From: Polytrichum commune
Lineage: Eukaryota > Streptophyta > Polytrichopsida > Polytrichales > Polytrichaceae
Direction of reading: 5' to 3'
DNA length: 64,000 nucleotides
Assembly (NCBI GenBank): GCA_950295325.1
Contig: OX485804.1
Span: 40,734,001 to 40,798,000, forward strand
Shown here piece by piece: positions 22,691-33,869 of the stretch (the stretch's first letter is position 1; each line of letters starts with the position of its first letter). Below the pieces are notes generated by a model. The model did no database searches and was not told where the DNA came from. It saw nothing but the letters and a program-made list of their open reading frames with translations. A program made the position numbers and the translations under genes.

Positions 22691-23083
22691 TTGGAGCTTT
22701 GTTTTCCATTGTGGAACAAGTGTTCAAGGACATGTATAAGTTGGAATTACCGCCGGACATCAAAGTGCATCCGACATTTCATGTCTCATTACGAAAGTCA
22801 TTTTAGAACGACACCTTGTGGCCCGATCACAAGCAAGTGATTAGGCCACGTCCCGACCTTGTGGAGGTCATTTGGAACATGAGGTAAGAGGGCATCCTCA
22901 AGTGTAGGAAGCCCAAGTGAAAATGAAAGAAAATGTACAAAGGAGTACTTGGTGAAATGGTGAGGATACCATGAGAAAGAAGCCGTTTGGGTAGCGGCAA
23001 GAGACATGATGAACGCCAAGGAATTGGTAAAGCACTTTGAAGAAACTAAGGCTAGACATTCCAATAAAATGAAGCGTAGGCAT
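22691..23083 (+). pseudogene. Chromovirus integrase tail and chromodomain remnant
   Basis: FKDMYKLELPPDIKVHPTFH and VSLRKSF are the GPY/F-like tail of plant chromoviruses. After several stops comes VEVIWNM, GILKCRKPK, KMYKGVLGEMVRIP, EAVWVAARDMMNAKELVKHF, which lines up with the chromodomain pattern (ILDSR...YLVKWKGY...TWE...NA..L...F). The domain directs integration to marked chromatin in intact members. Stops near 22803, 22887 and 22918 and a lost tryptophan make it non-functional. Confidence 0.75.
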
Positions 23084-23926
23084 TGATGAGGACATCAATC
23101 TCCTTTAGTGGGGGAGAGACGCTAGTAGCACACTTAGCTTTGAGGCTAATTGCTCCACAACATGAACTTGTTCTTTGGCTTGAGGGAATAAAGTCCAAAC
23201 TTTAGTGGTGCAAAGAGAAAAGTACGAGATGAGGTCCTAGTCTTGTACTTGTGCTTGGTTAGTGGAAGAGGGGGAATAGATATGCCAAACTAGGTTGGGT
23301 AAGCCGAGTAATTGGGGCCATGGCTAGGAGGGGCCTTGGATAAAACCAAAAAACTTCTTAGCCGTGGGCTTGTCCGGGCGGGGACAAGGTGATGGCGCGT
23401 GCTCATAAAAGTGCTACCCGCGAGCTAACGAAAGTTGGTGCTACCCGCGAGCTAACGAAAGTTGGCGCATGGGAGTCATGAACCCATGTCTCGAAAGAGC
23501 AAAGTGGGAACCGAGTCGGGCGGGACTTGGCATCACCCCCGTGCGATCGAGGCGTGGCTTAACAATGGAAAGCCATCTCGGAGTTGCAACCGAGACAACT
23601 TAGTGGAAGCGTTGAGGTCTCGCCTAGATGTGTCACGTTAGGCTAGTGGAGCCTAACGGGGGAGGCCCCAAAGGAGGGGCAACCCAAGTGAGTCCCAAAG
23701 TAGGTGGGTCTAGTGTAGGTTAGGTCCTTGGATGAGAGATCCAAGGTCGCTAACGGACCACCTAGGAACGACACCTTTGGGACTATGCCAAATTTGAAGA
23801 TGCATTGTGGGGGTCGTGCCCTAAGGTAAACACAATGCCGCACCATAGAGGATGGCAACTTGAGAATTGGTGTGCCGACTACGAGTATAGTCGATGAGGG
23901 CATCGACTCCGTTTGGTGGGGGTGAG
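23084..23926 (+). other. Chromovirus 3' untranslated region and purine tract
   Basis: Non-coding stretch between the chromodomain and the 3' LTR. It contains two exact tandem copies of a 27-bp unit (GTGCTACCCGCGAGCTAACG plus AAAGTTG) at 23411-23464, and ends in TTTGGTGGGGGTGAG, the probable polypurine tract, directly before the LTR. The inverted pair GTTAGGCTAGTGGAGCCTAAC lies at 23637-23658. Confidence 0.7.
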
Positions 23927-24915
23927 TGTCGCGCACCTCTCCATGAGGAGTGCCCGAAACACCATGGGCACAAGGGGGACCCCGGAGTGACACCCGGGAC
24001 TTGTGGCGCCGTTGGTGATCGAGAGGGCCCAAGTGATCCTAGTGTGGGTGAGGGCCCCGGGCGTTGGGAACGCCTCCCACCCACGAAGATTAGGAGGCAC
24101 AAGGGTAAGGCCATGAGTTATGCGTAGCTCATGGCGTGGTGATTCTAGAAAGCTCAAGAACACCTCAATCGGAGGTGTGAGCTAGGAGTTATGGCCATTT
24201 GAGTGGGGCGCTGTCCCGGGACAGCGCCCTGGTACAGCAGTGCCTGGGAGTGATTCCCGGGACTGCCAAGGTTCAAACAGGCATAACTTCCTCAAGACTT
24301 GCTCAAATGGAGCAAGTGAGGAGTCCATCGGCATCTACGTGAAGCGTAGATGAACATGGAGTGGTTGGTTGTTATGATCAGACATCATACAAGGAAGTTA
24401 TGATGGTCTGAAGCTGCTTGGGGGGGGGGGGGGGGGTTCTAGGCCCAGCAGCTAAAGGAAAATGTCCACTTGGCCCCAACTCTTGGTAGAGAGACAAGAG
24501 GTTGGTTGACGGTGGGGTAGGGGCCCCGCGTGAAGTCCTAGAGGCTTATATGGGTGAGGTGGTGTGGCCTCACCCACCCGAGGCCGAACGGCACGGCCTC
24601 CATGGGCATTGGCCCAATGTGAGGCCATAGTTGCCTAGTATGGTTCGGGTTGTTGTAGTGTTGCTCCGGCAACGCGATGATCAACATGGGATTGGACTTC
24701 CATGGATGGAAGTCCACATCTAGGAATGGGTTACCGATTAAGGGGTGAGTCCCGAATGTAAAGTAGGAGGGTTGGTTCCCCTCCTATGAACTATTAGGTC
24801 CGGGGTGAGAGGAGCCAACCATTAGCATGGCGGTATGCGAAGGGTTAGCACTCGTAACCTTTGCTAGAAATGGAAATTGGCAAGATTGCTAAGGGGGCTA
24901 GCAAGGGTTGCGACA
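23927..24915 (+). repeat. Chromovirus 3' LTR, 989 bp
   Basis: Identical by eye to 17865-18849 except that the G-run (24420-24436) has 17 rather than 13 bases. The copy of the 24-bp palindrome is at 24206-24229. Confidence 0.95.
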
Positions 24916-27900
24916 GGACATGAGGATCACTAAAGGTGGTCACAGTATTGACATTTTGAAAACCATACTTGTTAAGTAAAGTTTCAGTGAAGCGCTGTTG
25001 ATCTACAAACAGCCTGTGATTTGACAAATCTCGAGTAATGTGCAAACCGACGTACACATCTGCATCGCCCACGGTAACCTCAAACTTGGTCTGTAAATGA
25101 GAAATGAGCTTTCGAAGCAAGGTTTGATCACTGCACACGACCAAACCGTCATCAACCCATAAGGCGAGAATTAAACGTGGAGGCTGAATAGAGTAAAAAA
25201 TACACGGATCAGCAGCACTCTGAATAAGAGCATACTCCTTCAGGAAATCGGAGAAGGTTTTGTTCCAACCACGCGCCGACTGCTTAAGACCGTAAAGCCC
25301 TTTGAGAATGCGGCATACTTTTCCTCGACACCCCGGAAATCGCTTGTGAAAATATTCTTCGAAGCCAACAGGAAGATCCATGTAGATGATTTCGGCAATG
25401 GTGGAATTGAGGTATGCAGTCTTTATATCAAACTGAATCATGAACAAACCCTCCGCGCCAACAATTGAAAGAATAATCCGAATACTCTCAGCCCTTGCAG
25501 TGGGAGCGAAAGTCTCTGTGTAATCCATTCCATGGGTTTGAGTGAAACCCTTAGCAACAAGCCTGGCTTTGAAACGCTCAATGGTGCCATCTGACTTTAC
25601 TTTGATGCGAAAAACCCACTTATTTTTGACGGTGTTGCGACCAGGAGGAAGTGCCTCAAAAGACCACGTCTCGTTCTTCAAGAGGGATTCAATTTCCTCC
25701 ATCATCGCTGCTTGCCACTCTTGACTATGTTCAGAATTGACTGCCTGGTGATACGTTTGAGGTTCAGGTGGTAGAGGAGAAACTCTAGCACTGGGTGGTT
25801 GCTTGGCAGTAGCGACAAAAGACGAGGAGTGAACGGGAATAGTATCGCGATAGAGATCGTCCAGAGCTCTAGTGCGGAGAACATGATGAAGATCATCGGA
25901 CATTGAAGACGGTGCAGAGCTGGTCGTGACACTCTGAGCCAACGGAGAATTTGGAGGAAAAGAGCTTGCATCGGTGAAAGAATCAGGAAGACAAGAAGTG
26001 TTGGAGGACAAAACAGAAACGTGTTCCCCGGATGAGTGAACAGGAATTCCTCCTATCGATGTTTCTCCCACTGAAAGAACTCCCACTGAAGAGGAGGACG
26101 ATGAACCACTTGGGGAAGAATGAGAGACACCTGGGGATGAGGAAACCCCTAAGGAAGAATTTGTGTTGACCGAGGAAGAGCTTTGTGAGCTCTGCGAAGC
26201 AGTTGAAGTGAGTGGGAAAAGAAGAGAGTAGTTAGGAAGAAAAGTAGGTGAAGATAAAGATGAGAAATGCGAAGAAGTTTCTTCATCGAAAATGACATCT
26301 CGCGCAATCACAATCTTCTTCTTCTGAGGACACCAAAGTCTGTACGCCTTAGAGGTCAGACTATAGCCTACAAAGATACATTCGCGAGCTTCACTGTCCA
26401 GTTTGCGACGAAGTGGTTTGGGTACATGTGCATAGCACAGACTCCCAAAAACGCGAAAGTAACTCACATCGGGTTTAACGCCATACCACTTGGTGTACGG
26501 AGTGTCTCCATGCAGCGTGCGGCTTGAAACGCGATTGAGAACATAAACGGCATTGTTGATCGCTTCTCCCCAAAACTGAAGAGGCATTGAGAAATTGTGG
26601 AGCATACTCCTGGCGCATTCAACAACACTCCTGTTGTCACGCTCAGCAACTGAATTTTGCTCAGGCGTGTAAGGAGCGGTGAGCTCATGGCGAATACCTT
26701 TAAGCGTGATAAAAGCTTGAAAATCTTTAGATAGAAATTCCCGCCCGTTGTCAGTGCGCAACTTGTTCATGGAGCGTCCTGTCTCCTTCTTCGCTAACTT
26801 ATAAAGATTCTTGAATTTTGAAAGCACTTCAGAGCGGTCAGCCATAAAGAAAACAAACCGAAAGCTGCTATGGTCATCCTTGAAGGTGATGAAATAAGAA
26901 TGGCCACCATGAGACTGAACTTGAAAAGGCCCTGAGATGTCACAATGGAAGAATGAACCTGGCTCAGGAACACGCTTCCGCTCAGTATTCACGGGAAAAA
27001 CGGTCCGGTGATGTTTGCCATGTACACAGCCGGTACACAGGGGGGAAACAGTCTTAGTCAACTGCGGTAAGCCATCAACGCGCTCCTGAGAACTCATCTG
27101 ACGAAGGGTGCGAAAATTTACATGGCTTAAACGAGAATGCCACTTCTGAAGAAGCCTGGTTGCAACCGGTGGAGAGGTTGTAGCAACAAGATTGGCCGAA
27201 CTTTGGGATTTAGTAGCAACAATATGAAGTCGCCACAGACCATTAAACTTGGAGCCGATCATCAGAAGGTGGCCATTGCCATCATCGGTGATGATTTTAC
27301 ACTGGTCACGAATATGAATGATAGCGACACGTTTCTCCGTAAGCCTGCCCGTCGAAATGAGATTTCTCCTCAACTGAGGAACGTACAAAACATTCTTGAG
27401 TCTGAAGGATGTAACAACACCATTAATTGTAGCTTGAACAGGTATATCTCCGATCCCTCGGACATAAAGAACATTGTTATCAGCAACGGTGACTGTCCAA
27501 CACTCATCAGCAATGGACTGAAAATTAGTAAGCCACTGTAATTTGTCAGTCATGTGTTCAGTTGCACCGGAGTCAGCAAACCAAAATGTGTCTTCGGCAG
27601 AGGATGAAGTAGTAGGCGATGAAGTGGTAACACAGTACGCCTCGCTCGAAGCAGACGAACAATCAGTCGCTGTGTCTGATTTGATGGAGCTTGTTGTAAC
27701 ATGCGCTTGGCTCTTCTTTCCTTTATGAGGACGCTGAGGGAGAGATTGCCGAGTAGGGCGTGGAGGAGTCGGTCGCTGCAGACTTTCGTCACCGGAGGTG
27801 GAGGCATCATTCGGGCAATCTTTGCCGAAATGCCCTCGCTGACCGCACTGATAACAACGAGAGTGCCGCTTATGCCTGGCAAGGCGATCGGCCCGCTCCT

Positions 27901-28630
27901 TCTTCTGCGAAACAGATGGTGATGGAGAAACGCCAGATGGTCCACCCTTAGCGTAGAAAACACGATCAGTAGGATTGTCGACCTCCTGAGCCCGATCGCG
28001 AAGCTTACCCTGAAGCTTGATGAGGCGGGACTGAAGACCGAGAAGAGACTGACTAGCTATGGGAATATTATCCCATACTAGGAGGAAAGGATCAAAAGAA
28101 GGAGGTAATCCGGAGATGATTTTGCTAATTAACTGCTGCTCAGTGATTGGCTGTCCAAGATCGGTGAGCTGCTTGGCTAATTGCTGTAGAGTACTGATGA
28201 ACGCGGCAATGGACTCTCCCTCAGTCAGTTTGAAATTATAGTACTTAGCTTGCAAAGCAAGGATGCATTGATCAGAATGCTGATCATGGTAAGCTTGAAG
28301 CTGTGTCCACATCTCATGTGATGTAGAACAATGGATGACTTCCTGCTTGTGAAAGGAGTCAAGAGTTCCAAGAATGGCGACAATGGCCTGCTTATCTTTC
28401 TTCTCCCACTGGAGCTGCTCAGCAGGAGTAGGGAGAGAAGATTTCGTAAGTGTACCATTGACGATGGAGTAGATGTCACGAGACTGAAAAATAAACCGCA
28501 TGTGCATCTTCCATAACGCAAAATTAGAACCATCGTACCTATCGACTGTGTGAGACTCTCGGATTTCACCTATACCTGTCATGACGAACTTCTTGGTTAA
28601 CCTCTTGGTGAAATTGAGACCAAATAACAA
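24916..28630 (-). CDS. Copia gag-pol polyprotein, N-terminal 1238 residues
   Basis: One open minus-strand frame. Domains (residues from the Met at 28630): gag 17-250; CCHC knuckle CYQCGQRGHFGKDC, C259-C262-H267-C272; protease FADSGA, D353; integrase zinc site H498, H503, C532, C535; catalytic D564 (HCDISGP), D627 (RTDNGREF), E663 (VAERDN), all present; Ser-rich linker about 780-930; RT from about 965 with QFDIKTAYLN (D1068) and LWVDDGLV (D1160, D1161; Trp1158 where Tyr is usual). The frame then runs into the chromovirus LTR. Start: Met28630 is first, but Met17 (28582, MTGIGEIRES) is also plausible. All catalytic residues seen are intact, so the damage is the insertion alone. Products: capsid, protease, integrase, RT. 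Confidence 0.95.
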
Positions 28631-28704
28631 TCTACCACCTCAGTAACGCAAAGAGTATCTAACGCTCTTGTTTCCTGGAATTGCAGCAGAACAATGCATA
28701 TAGC

Positions 28705-28715
28705 GGCCCATAACC
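28705..28715 (-). promoter_or_regulatory. Copia primer-binding site, internal tRNA-iMet type
   Basis: On the minus strand GGTTATGGGCC directly follows the 5' LTR. It is complementary to GGCCCATAACC, the anticodon stem-loop of initiator methionine tRNA (CAT anticodon), not to its 3' end. Drosophila copia is known to use a cut tRNA-iMet fragment paired to this same region. The usual TGGTATCAGAGC site is absent here. Confidence 0.85.
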
Positions 28716-28957
28716 TATTGTAACATACCTCCAGTACAACTCACGCAGTATTCACACCACAGGTGAATTACTCTTACAAATGCTCTTTATTACAGACTAT
28801 CCAAGTACAAAGCAACAAAACAGTAACCCCTACACCTCAAGTGGTCGAACCTTAAAGCTACGTCGAACTACCAGTCTTCTAGAGTGTTCTACGAGATCCT
28901 ACGTCCAGAGAATTCCTACGTTCACCTACAATGTAACACTAACTAATGGCGCCAATA
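28716..28957 (-). repeat. Copia 5' LTR, 242 bp
   Basis: TATTGTAACATACC to GGCGCCAATA; lacks the 28-bp duplication of the other LTR. As the 5' LTR of a minus-strand element it should hold the promoter; no TATA box could be assigned with confidence. Confidence 0.92.
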
Positions 28958-30138
28958 AAAGTATTAAAATTTTATGAACATATAATGAAGATAAATAATT
29001 TACTAATATCATAATCATGTGTATGCACGTACAATTCTATCAAAGGATTCTACAACAATATAACTCAACCATGATTTAATTCTGGATTGGACCTTGATCC
29101 AATTTTACTTATCTATATATATATATATCTCGGAACATATACAGTTCAATTCCTTTGTTACACTCACAAGGTTTGGCTGACTTCAATCAAAGGCAATTTC
29201 ATCTCAAGCATCATTTCAATTCATCTCACTGAAATTCTCTCAATAAAACATGGAGACCACATGTTCAAAACATCCAACGAAGGAGCTGAAATACCTGCCT
29301 CAAGTTTTAAAGCACCTTCAAATTCTTTGCCTGCCGAATACACTCATCATACAACTTTCACATTCCTTATTACATCTTATACGATTTGATAGAGAATTAT
29401 GATGTTTGTGTCGGACTTGGACACGATGCTGATCCAATATATTATACTTGAGTTTTTGGTGGAAAAAAAAGTATTAAACCTGGATTCAAAATTTTCACTG
29501 TGATAGTGCTTGTAAGAAAACAACAAAGTCATGGACTGCATGCATATTTGGAGCTTAAACATCGTTAAAGGGAATAACAATTTCAATTGCTATTTTGAAA
29601 AATTAATCCTTTTCCGTAAGTGCAAACAAAATTTGAGCCAATTGAAAGTTTTCCGTCTTAAGTCATCTCAATTTTCAGTTCAATCCTCAACGACATTGGT
29701 GTACGATACTTGAACTCGGATTGAAGTATATTTGGATTTATGACTGAATTTTGGATTATTCCAACCACCAATATGACGTACACTAGATCACAAAACTATA
29801 CAAATATGGTGGTTGGTGAACATGGAATACAAACATTCAAAGTTGTGGTTGTTGTGCTCTTGCTTTTATTGTTGTTGTTTGATGTTTTTGTCCCCACAAG
29901 CTCACATTCCTTATTATTTTTGAACAAGTACTTTGTCCAAATATATTTAAATGTCAATTTCAACTTATTCAATATTGATTTGCATTCTTAGTAGACATGA
30001 CGTTTGACCGGAAATTACCCACGAAGTATTAACAACTGTGCGATGTTGTCTGGTTCGCCTACAAAACAATGATTTTTTTGAAAATAATTTTCGCCACACA
30101 TGTCATATCCACATTGGTCAAGACCATGTTCAATTTAG
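28958..30138. other. Intergenic; copia right TSD then AT-rich DNA
   Basis: AAAGT (28958-28962) is the copia duplication. The rest is AT-rich with an AT microsatellite near 29112-29128 and no supportable gene. Confidence 0.5.
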
Positions 30139-30362
30139 TGCCCTGGGAGATTTTTCGACATAATCGGTTGAGATCCTAGTGTTTCCAAATCCACCTGGTT
30201 ACATGTTGACATCTTTCCGTTTTCCTTTATCGTTTGGAAACATATTCTCTAAATCCCTGTAAAACGATGGGTGAGTTTTCACAAAGTCTTGAAGGAACTT
30301 CACCCGGCTATTCCTCAAACTCAACCGGTTCATCCGTAACTAGTGGTTGGTTTCCCCCCATT
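30139..30362 (+). mobile_element. Family A MITE, degenerate copy
   Basis: Consensus landmarks in order: GGGAGATTTTTCGACATAAT, CGGTTGAGATCCTAGTGTTT, TGGTTACATGTTGACATCTT, CTCAAACTCAACCGGTTCAT, GTAACTAGTGG. Edges are eroded. Confidence 0.65.
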
Positions 30363-30670
30363 CATTGGTTCAATCCAACATGAAAATTAGCTTTGGGCAT
30401 TCAAAGTGTACTCTTACCGTATTTGGGAAAGGCGAGCCCAGTGGCTCAGGCCCACCTAAGTTAGGTGTCCTTTGAAACAGTCAAGGTGTGGCCTAAATAA
30501 GTAGACTTCCGAAAGTTTCGTCAAAAATATTACTTTGGCCACAAGCAGTCCGGCCGGGTGGGTGGTGAGTCACGAAATGATGCGGCAGAAGATCGATTGA
30601 ATCCGAACATATCCTTTTATGCAACTTTATCATGGACGCAGCAGACTCACTGCCCAATGTGTAAAAAAAA

Positions 30671-30706
30671 CCCTCCCTCCCTCCCTCCCTCCCTCCCTCC
30701 CTCTCC
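30671..30706 (+). repeat. (CCCT)n microsatellite
   Basis: About eight CCCT units followed by CTCTCC, preceded by a run of eight A. Confidence 0.95.
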
Positions 30707-30888
30707 TTGAGAAAGTCCCCAAGTACAGGAACTGATCACAAAACACTCGCGAGGAACGGCGAACGAGGAGCGATTTGAGCCTGGTACTCAGCAGCCACTC
30801 CTCAATAATTTTTCGTTTTTCGTTTTCTTTTTTGGGTTACTATCGATCGGTTGGGATATGATGCGTCGACACCGAAACCAATCCAGTT

Positions 30889-31309
30889 CCATGAATGGGG
30901 AGAACCGGTTGAGGTTCAAGACTTTAACAAAATTAAATTACCGATCATTTCAGAGGAATCTATAGACTATACCTCGCATCGATAAAGAACGGCTGAAAGA
31001 TTGCAACATGTAAGCGATGGGACTTGGAACCAGTGACCGGGGAGATTTTTGGGCATAATCGGTTTGAGATCCTAGTGTTTGCAAGTCCAACCGGTTACAT
31101 GTTGACATCCTACGGTTTTTCCATATTAATTTCAGGTATATTCCATAAATTCCTCTAAAGTGATCCGTAATTCTCCTGCAGTCTTGAACTTAAACCGGTT
31201 ATTTGTCAAACTCAACCGGTTCATCTGTAACTAACTGCCGGTTCTCCCCGATCATAGCTTGGAACCACTAGGATCTTGAACCGATCATGTCCCGAAAATC
31301 TCCCCAGAC
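30889..31309 (-). mobile_element. Family A MITE (minus), split by a younger copy
   Basis: Left part 30889-31032 and right part 31268-31309 together make one family A element in reverse (CCATGAATGGGGAGAACCGG ... AAAATCTCCCCAGACA). They are separated by the plus-strand copy at 31033-31257. Flanks CAATCCAGTT and CGATTCAGTT are a probable decayed 10-bp duplication. Confidence 0.75.
31033..31257 (+). mobile_element. Family A MITE, 225 bp, exact ends, TSD CTTGGAACCA
   Basis: Starts GTGACCGGGGAGATTTTTGG and ends CGGTTCTCCCCGATCATAG. CTTGGAACCA stands at 31023-31032 and 31258-31267. The terminal inverted repeat is about 12 bp (TGACCGGGGAGA / TCTCCCCGATCA). A 9-10 bp duplication suggests Mutator-like transposition. 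Two or three AACCGGTT/ACCGGTT palindromes lie inside. Non-coding. Confidence 0.85.
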
Positions 31310-31369
31310 ACCGATTCAGTTATTTCTTTATAGTTTTTAGTTTCAGGATGGAGCATTTTTCGTACACGT

Positions 31370-32310
31370 GGTTCGGCAAGTTGCCTGAAGTTTGGAGTTT
31401 CGTTTGGAGTGGCAATCTTGAAAATTGAAACCGGCTCGTTTCATGTAACTCCACGAGGTATATATGTCTGATTTAGTGTGGCACTCGTGTGACATTTGAG
31501 TTCGAGTGCCGTGTTGACTAGAGTGACCCCCATGAATTAATGGTGCAGTAGTAGCTTAGTGTCCTATACATCACCATGTTCTCAACCTACCGCCCCTGTG
31601 ATTGTAAATATCATTTATATCACTACATTTGTTAATTTGGGATTTTTTCGGCATTTTGAGACAGTTACAAATATAAGAACATGGATAAAATCACACAGAT
31701 CTTGGAGAATGTTGTAAGATGCAAATACTTTGAAGCGGGTGTTCATATCAAGATCCCAATTAAGAACTCATATCAAGATGGTTTAGGTAGGACGACCCAA
31801 ACATTAGACCATGTTGTTGTGGTCCATATATTAATATGACACAAGAGAAAGTCTCAAATTAACGAATATAGTGATTTATGTGATTTAAAGATGAAGTTAT
31901 AATTTGTGTCGACGAGGTTCTTAAACAATTTGATCGATTCGTCATTTGTTACTCCATTGTATGTTCGATTCAATGAGGCATTAAAGTCAATGTGCCTTGA
32001 TCAATCATAGTGACCCCCGTGACTCGTTCACGTGCAACAATTGTCCCACTTCTTTCACCTTCTTTGGTTGCCACCCCAACACAATTGTGAAATGTGTTAT
32101 GTAAATTGATGATGAATAATGTGGTTCGACAAGTTGCCTAAGATTTTGATTAACTTGGCAAGTGAAGGAAACAAAAATTTGTTCATGTAGAGCTCCTCTA
32201 TATTAATTGATTTTTAGTGTGGCGTTATAGTTGCCGTGCAATGTTGGTTAGAGTGACCTACATGATTTATCCTGCAACAACAAGTATCGCATGCCACCTT
32301 CTTTGGAGAT
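31370..32310 (+). repeat. Pair of diverged direct repeats (31370-31580, 32118-32310)
   Basis: Both begin GTGGTTCGRCAAGTTGCCT, continue to TTAGTGTGGCR, then GTTGRYTAGAGTGACC and YATGAATTA/ATGATTTAT. About 748 bp apart, same orientation. The DNA between them is AT-rich without a gene. Confidence 0.5.
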
Positions 32311-33185
32311 TGGTTGCCTATAAGTGACTACAAGATCATTTACGGGAATCGATGATCATGAATAGTGTGGGCCACATTAAATCACGTTTATAGTGTAGCT
32401 ACCGCATCTCCCTATTCATTGGCTAGGAGGAGGTCTCCAATGCAAGACTTTGACACGGGGAGGGACCTCGGTTGCTTACTTGGGAATGTAATATGTGAGC
32501 CGAATGGGACATTGGTGGGTTGTCGGTATATTGAGCTCTTTGTCTGCACTGAACCATTCTCCGACAAGCCCTTTTTTTCACATTTTACTGAGTTCAATTC
32601 TAGTTGAATAAATTCTAGTGTGACTCATTCCTATCTCATGGACGCCGAATTTATGTAGGGATCAACACACATGTGGAAATTGTCATTTATGAAATGGCGT
32701 TCGGTGGGCAAAGGTAAAATATTTATGACTTTGACATGTGTTCAACCTTGGGGAGCTTGGTCCCAAGGTTGGTCCCGTTTATTTTTGGCATTTGAATGTC
32801 TATTTTCAACCCTAATACAAGACAAAGGTCTTAAGCCTCAAGACTGTGAAAATCTACACAAGTTACAACAAACTTTATTGAAATCATCCAAGAAAATGCC
32901 CAATATCTTTACTACCCAACCACTCTAACGATCTCCCCCTTTGGGGGGGGAGGGTTGTTTAACATCATTGTTAGGATATGACCCAAACGCAATGAAGGGG
33001 TATTTTAAGGGTTTATGAGGTAACTCTCTTATTTATGGGGTATTGCATATATTTGATGAATATTATTGGAATATACCTAAAATGTTATGAAAATCATAAT
33101 CCCCTATATGCATGTCAATTGTTTTATGAATTCCATTCTTTGAATTGAATTTCACCCTATAATTTTTTGCACATGGTTCTTAATA
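32311..33185. other. Intergenic, no gene recognised
   Basis: Frames at 32365-32607 and 32671-32928 have no domain and no good start context. A G8 run lies at 32943-32950. Confidence 0.4.
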
Positions 33186-33376
33186 CTCCTTCCATTCCAA
33201 AATGATTGTCCTACCCCCCACACCTTTCTGTTCGAAAATGATTGGCCGAGATCAAATGTTTGTAGATTATGTTGATGTAGAAATTGTTTGGCACACCAGA
33301 TTGTTTGGGAAACATTTCTACATTAACAAAATCAACAAACATTTGAACTCGGACAATCATTTTGGGACAGAGGGAG
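33186..33376. mobile_element. Stowaway-type MITE, 191 bp
   Basis: Left end CTCCTTCCATTCCAAAATGA, right end complement CTCCCTCTGTCCCAAAATGA, both continuing TTGTCC; TA on each side (33184-33185, 33377-33378). This CTCCCTCCGTCCCAAAATGATTG-like end is the Tc1/mariner Stowaway signature. Confidence 0.9.
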
Positions 33377-33869
33377 TATCTTATCAAGAGTGACCTCCCT
33401 TGATACGATCCATGAATCACTTTGAAAGCCTAACTTCCGTCTTGGATCAAAATTGAAAGCAACTATTTTAACCCAATTGAAAAGGGACCAACATCGGTGT
33501 CGATTAGCCCCCTAAGATTAAGCAAACGCAAAGGCCCTAATTCTTTTACCTTGACCCACCAAATGGCGTTTTCGAAGGTGTACGGTCCCTCCCCCCCTCC
33601 CCCAGAATATGTTCGGACACACTAATTATTGGGTTCTAGATCATGGGTTCGAACTTCACTGCATGTGTATTGACTAGATAGTTTAACCCGTTGAATGCAT
33701 CACATCTCTCAAAAAAAGGTTTGCTTGAAACCGAAGCAATCAACTATGTACTTTGGTGCTTGCATGGGTCCCATAAGCTTGCTCTCCTTGTTTTGACGGG
33801 GTTCATGGTCTTGTGAGCTTGGTGCCCCATTCTTAACTTAGTATTTCTTTCTAGCGAGCAATTGTGGCG
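33377..33869. other. Intergenic; possible Pol III B-box at 33648
   Basis: GGGTTCGAACTTC at 33648-33660 resembles a B-box but no A-box lies at the right distance upstream. A CT-rich patch TCCCTCCCCCCCTCCCCC is at 33586-33603. No gene. Confidence 0.35.

Larger units (their letters stand above)
17865..24915 (+). mobile_element. Non-autonomous Ty3/gypsy chromovirus nested in copia pol
   Basis: A 7051-bp plus-strand element with 985/989-bp LTRs (TGTCGCGCACC...GGTTGCGACA), GGACA duplication, tRNA-iMet primer site and 3' purine tract. The internal 5077 bp keep recognisable pieces of gag/protease, RNase H, integrase and chromodomain, all broken by stops and frameshifts. The RT palm is missing and the RT/RNase H junction is repeated four times. 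LTRs are identical by eye apart from a G-run of 13 versus 17, so it inserted very recently although it cannot have supplied its own enzymes: it was probably mobilised by a related intact element. Confidence 0.93.
16805..28957 (-). mobile_element. Ty1/copia LTR retrotransposon, interrupted by a nested chromovirus
   Basis: LTRs at both ends, a 5-bp duplication AAAGT, a primer site next to the right (5') LTR, a purine tract next to the left (3') LTR, and gag-PR-IN-RT-RNase H order on the minus strand define a full copia element. Without the insertion (17865-24915) and its duplicated 5 bp it is 5097 bp long, a normal copia size. The coding frame is open throughout except for that insertion, so the element was probably functional until it was hit. 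LTRs differ by two visible substitutions and one 28-bp duplication. Confidence 0.95.

Noticed and set aside
33648-33660. GGGTTCGAACTTC as part of a tRNA or SINE
   Set aside because: No A-box at the right distance and no cloverleaf.
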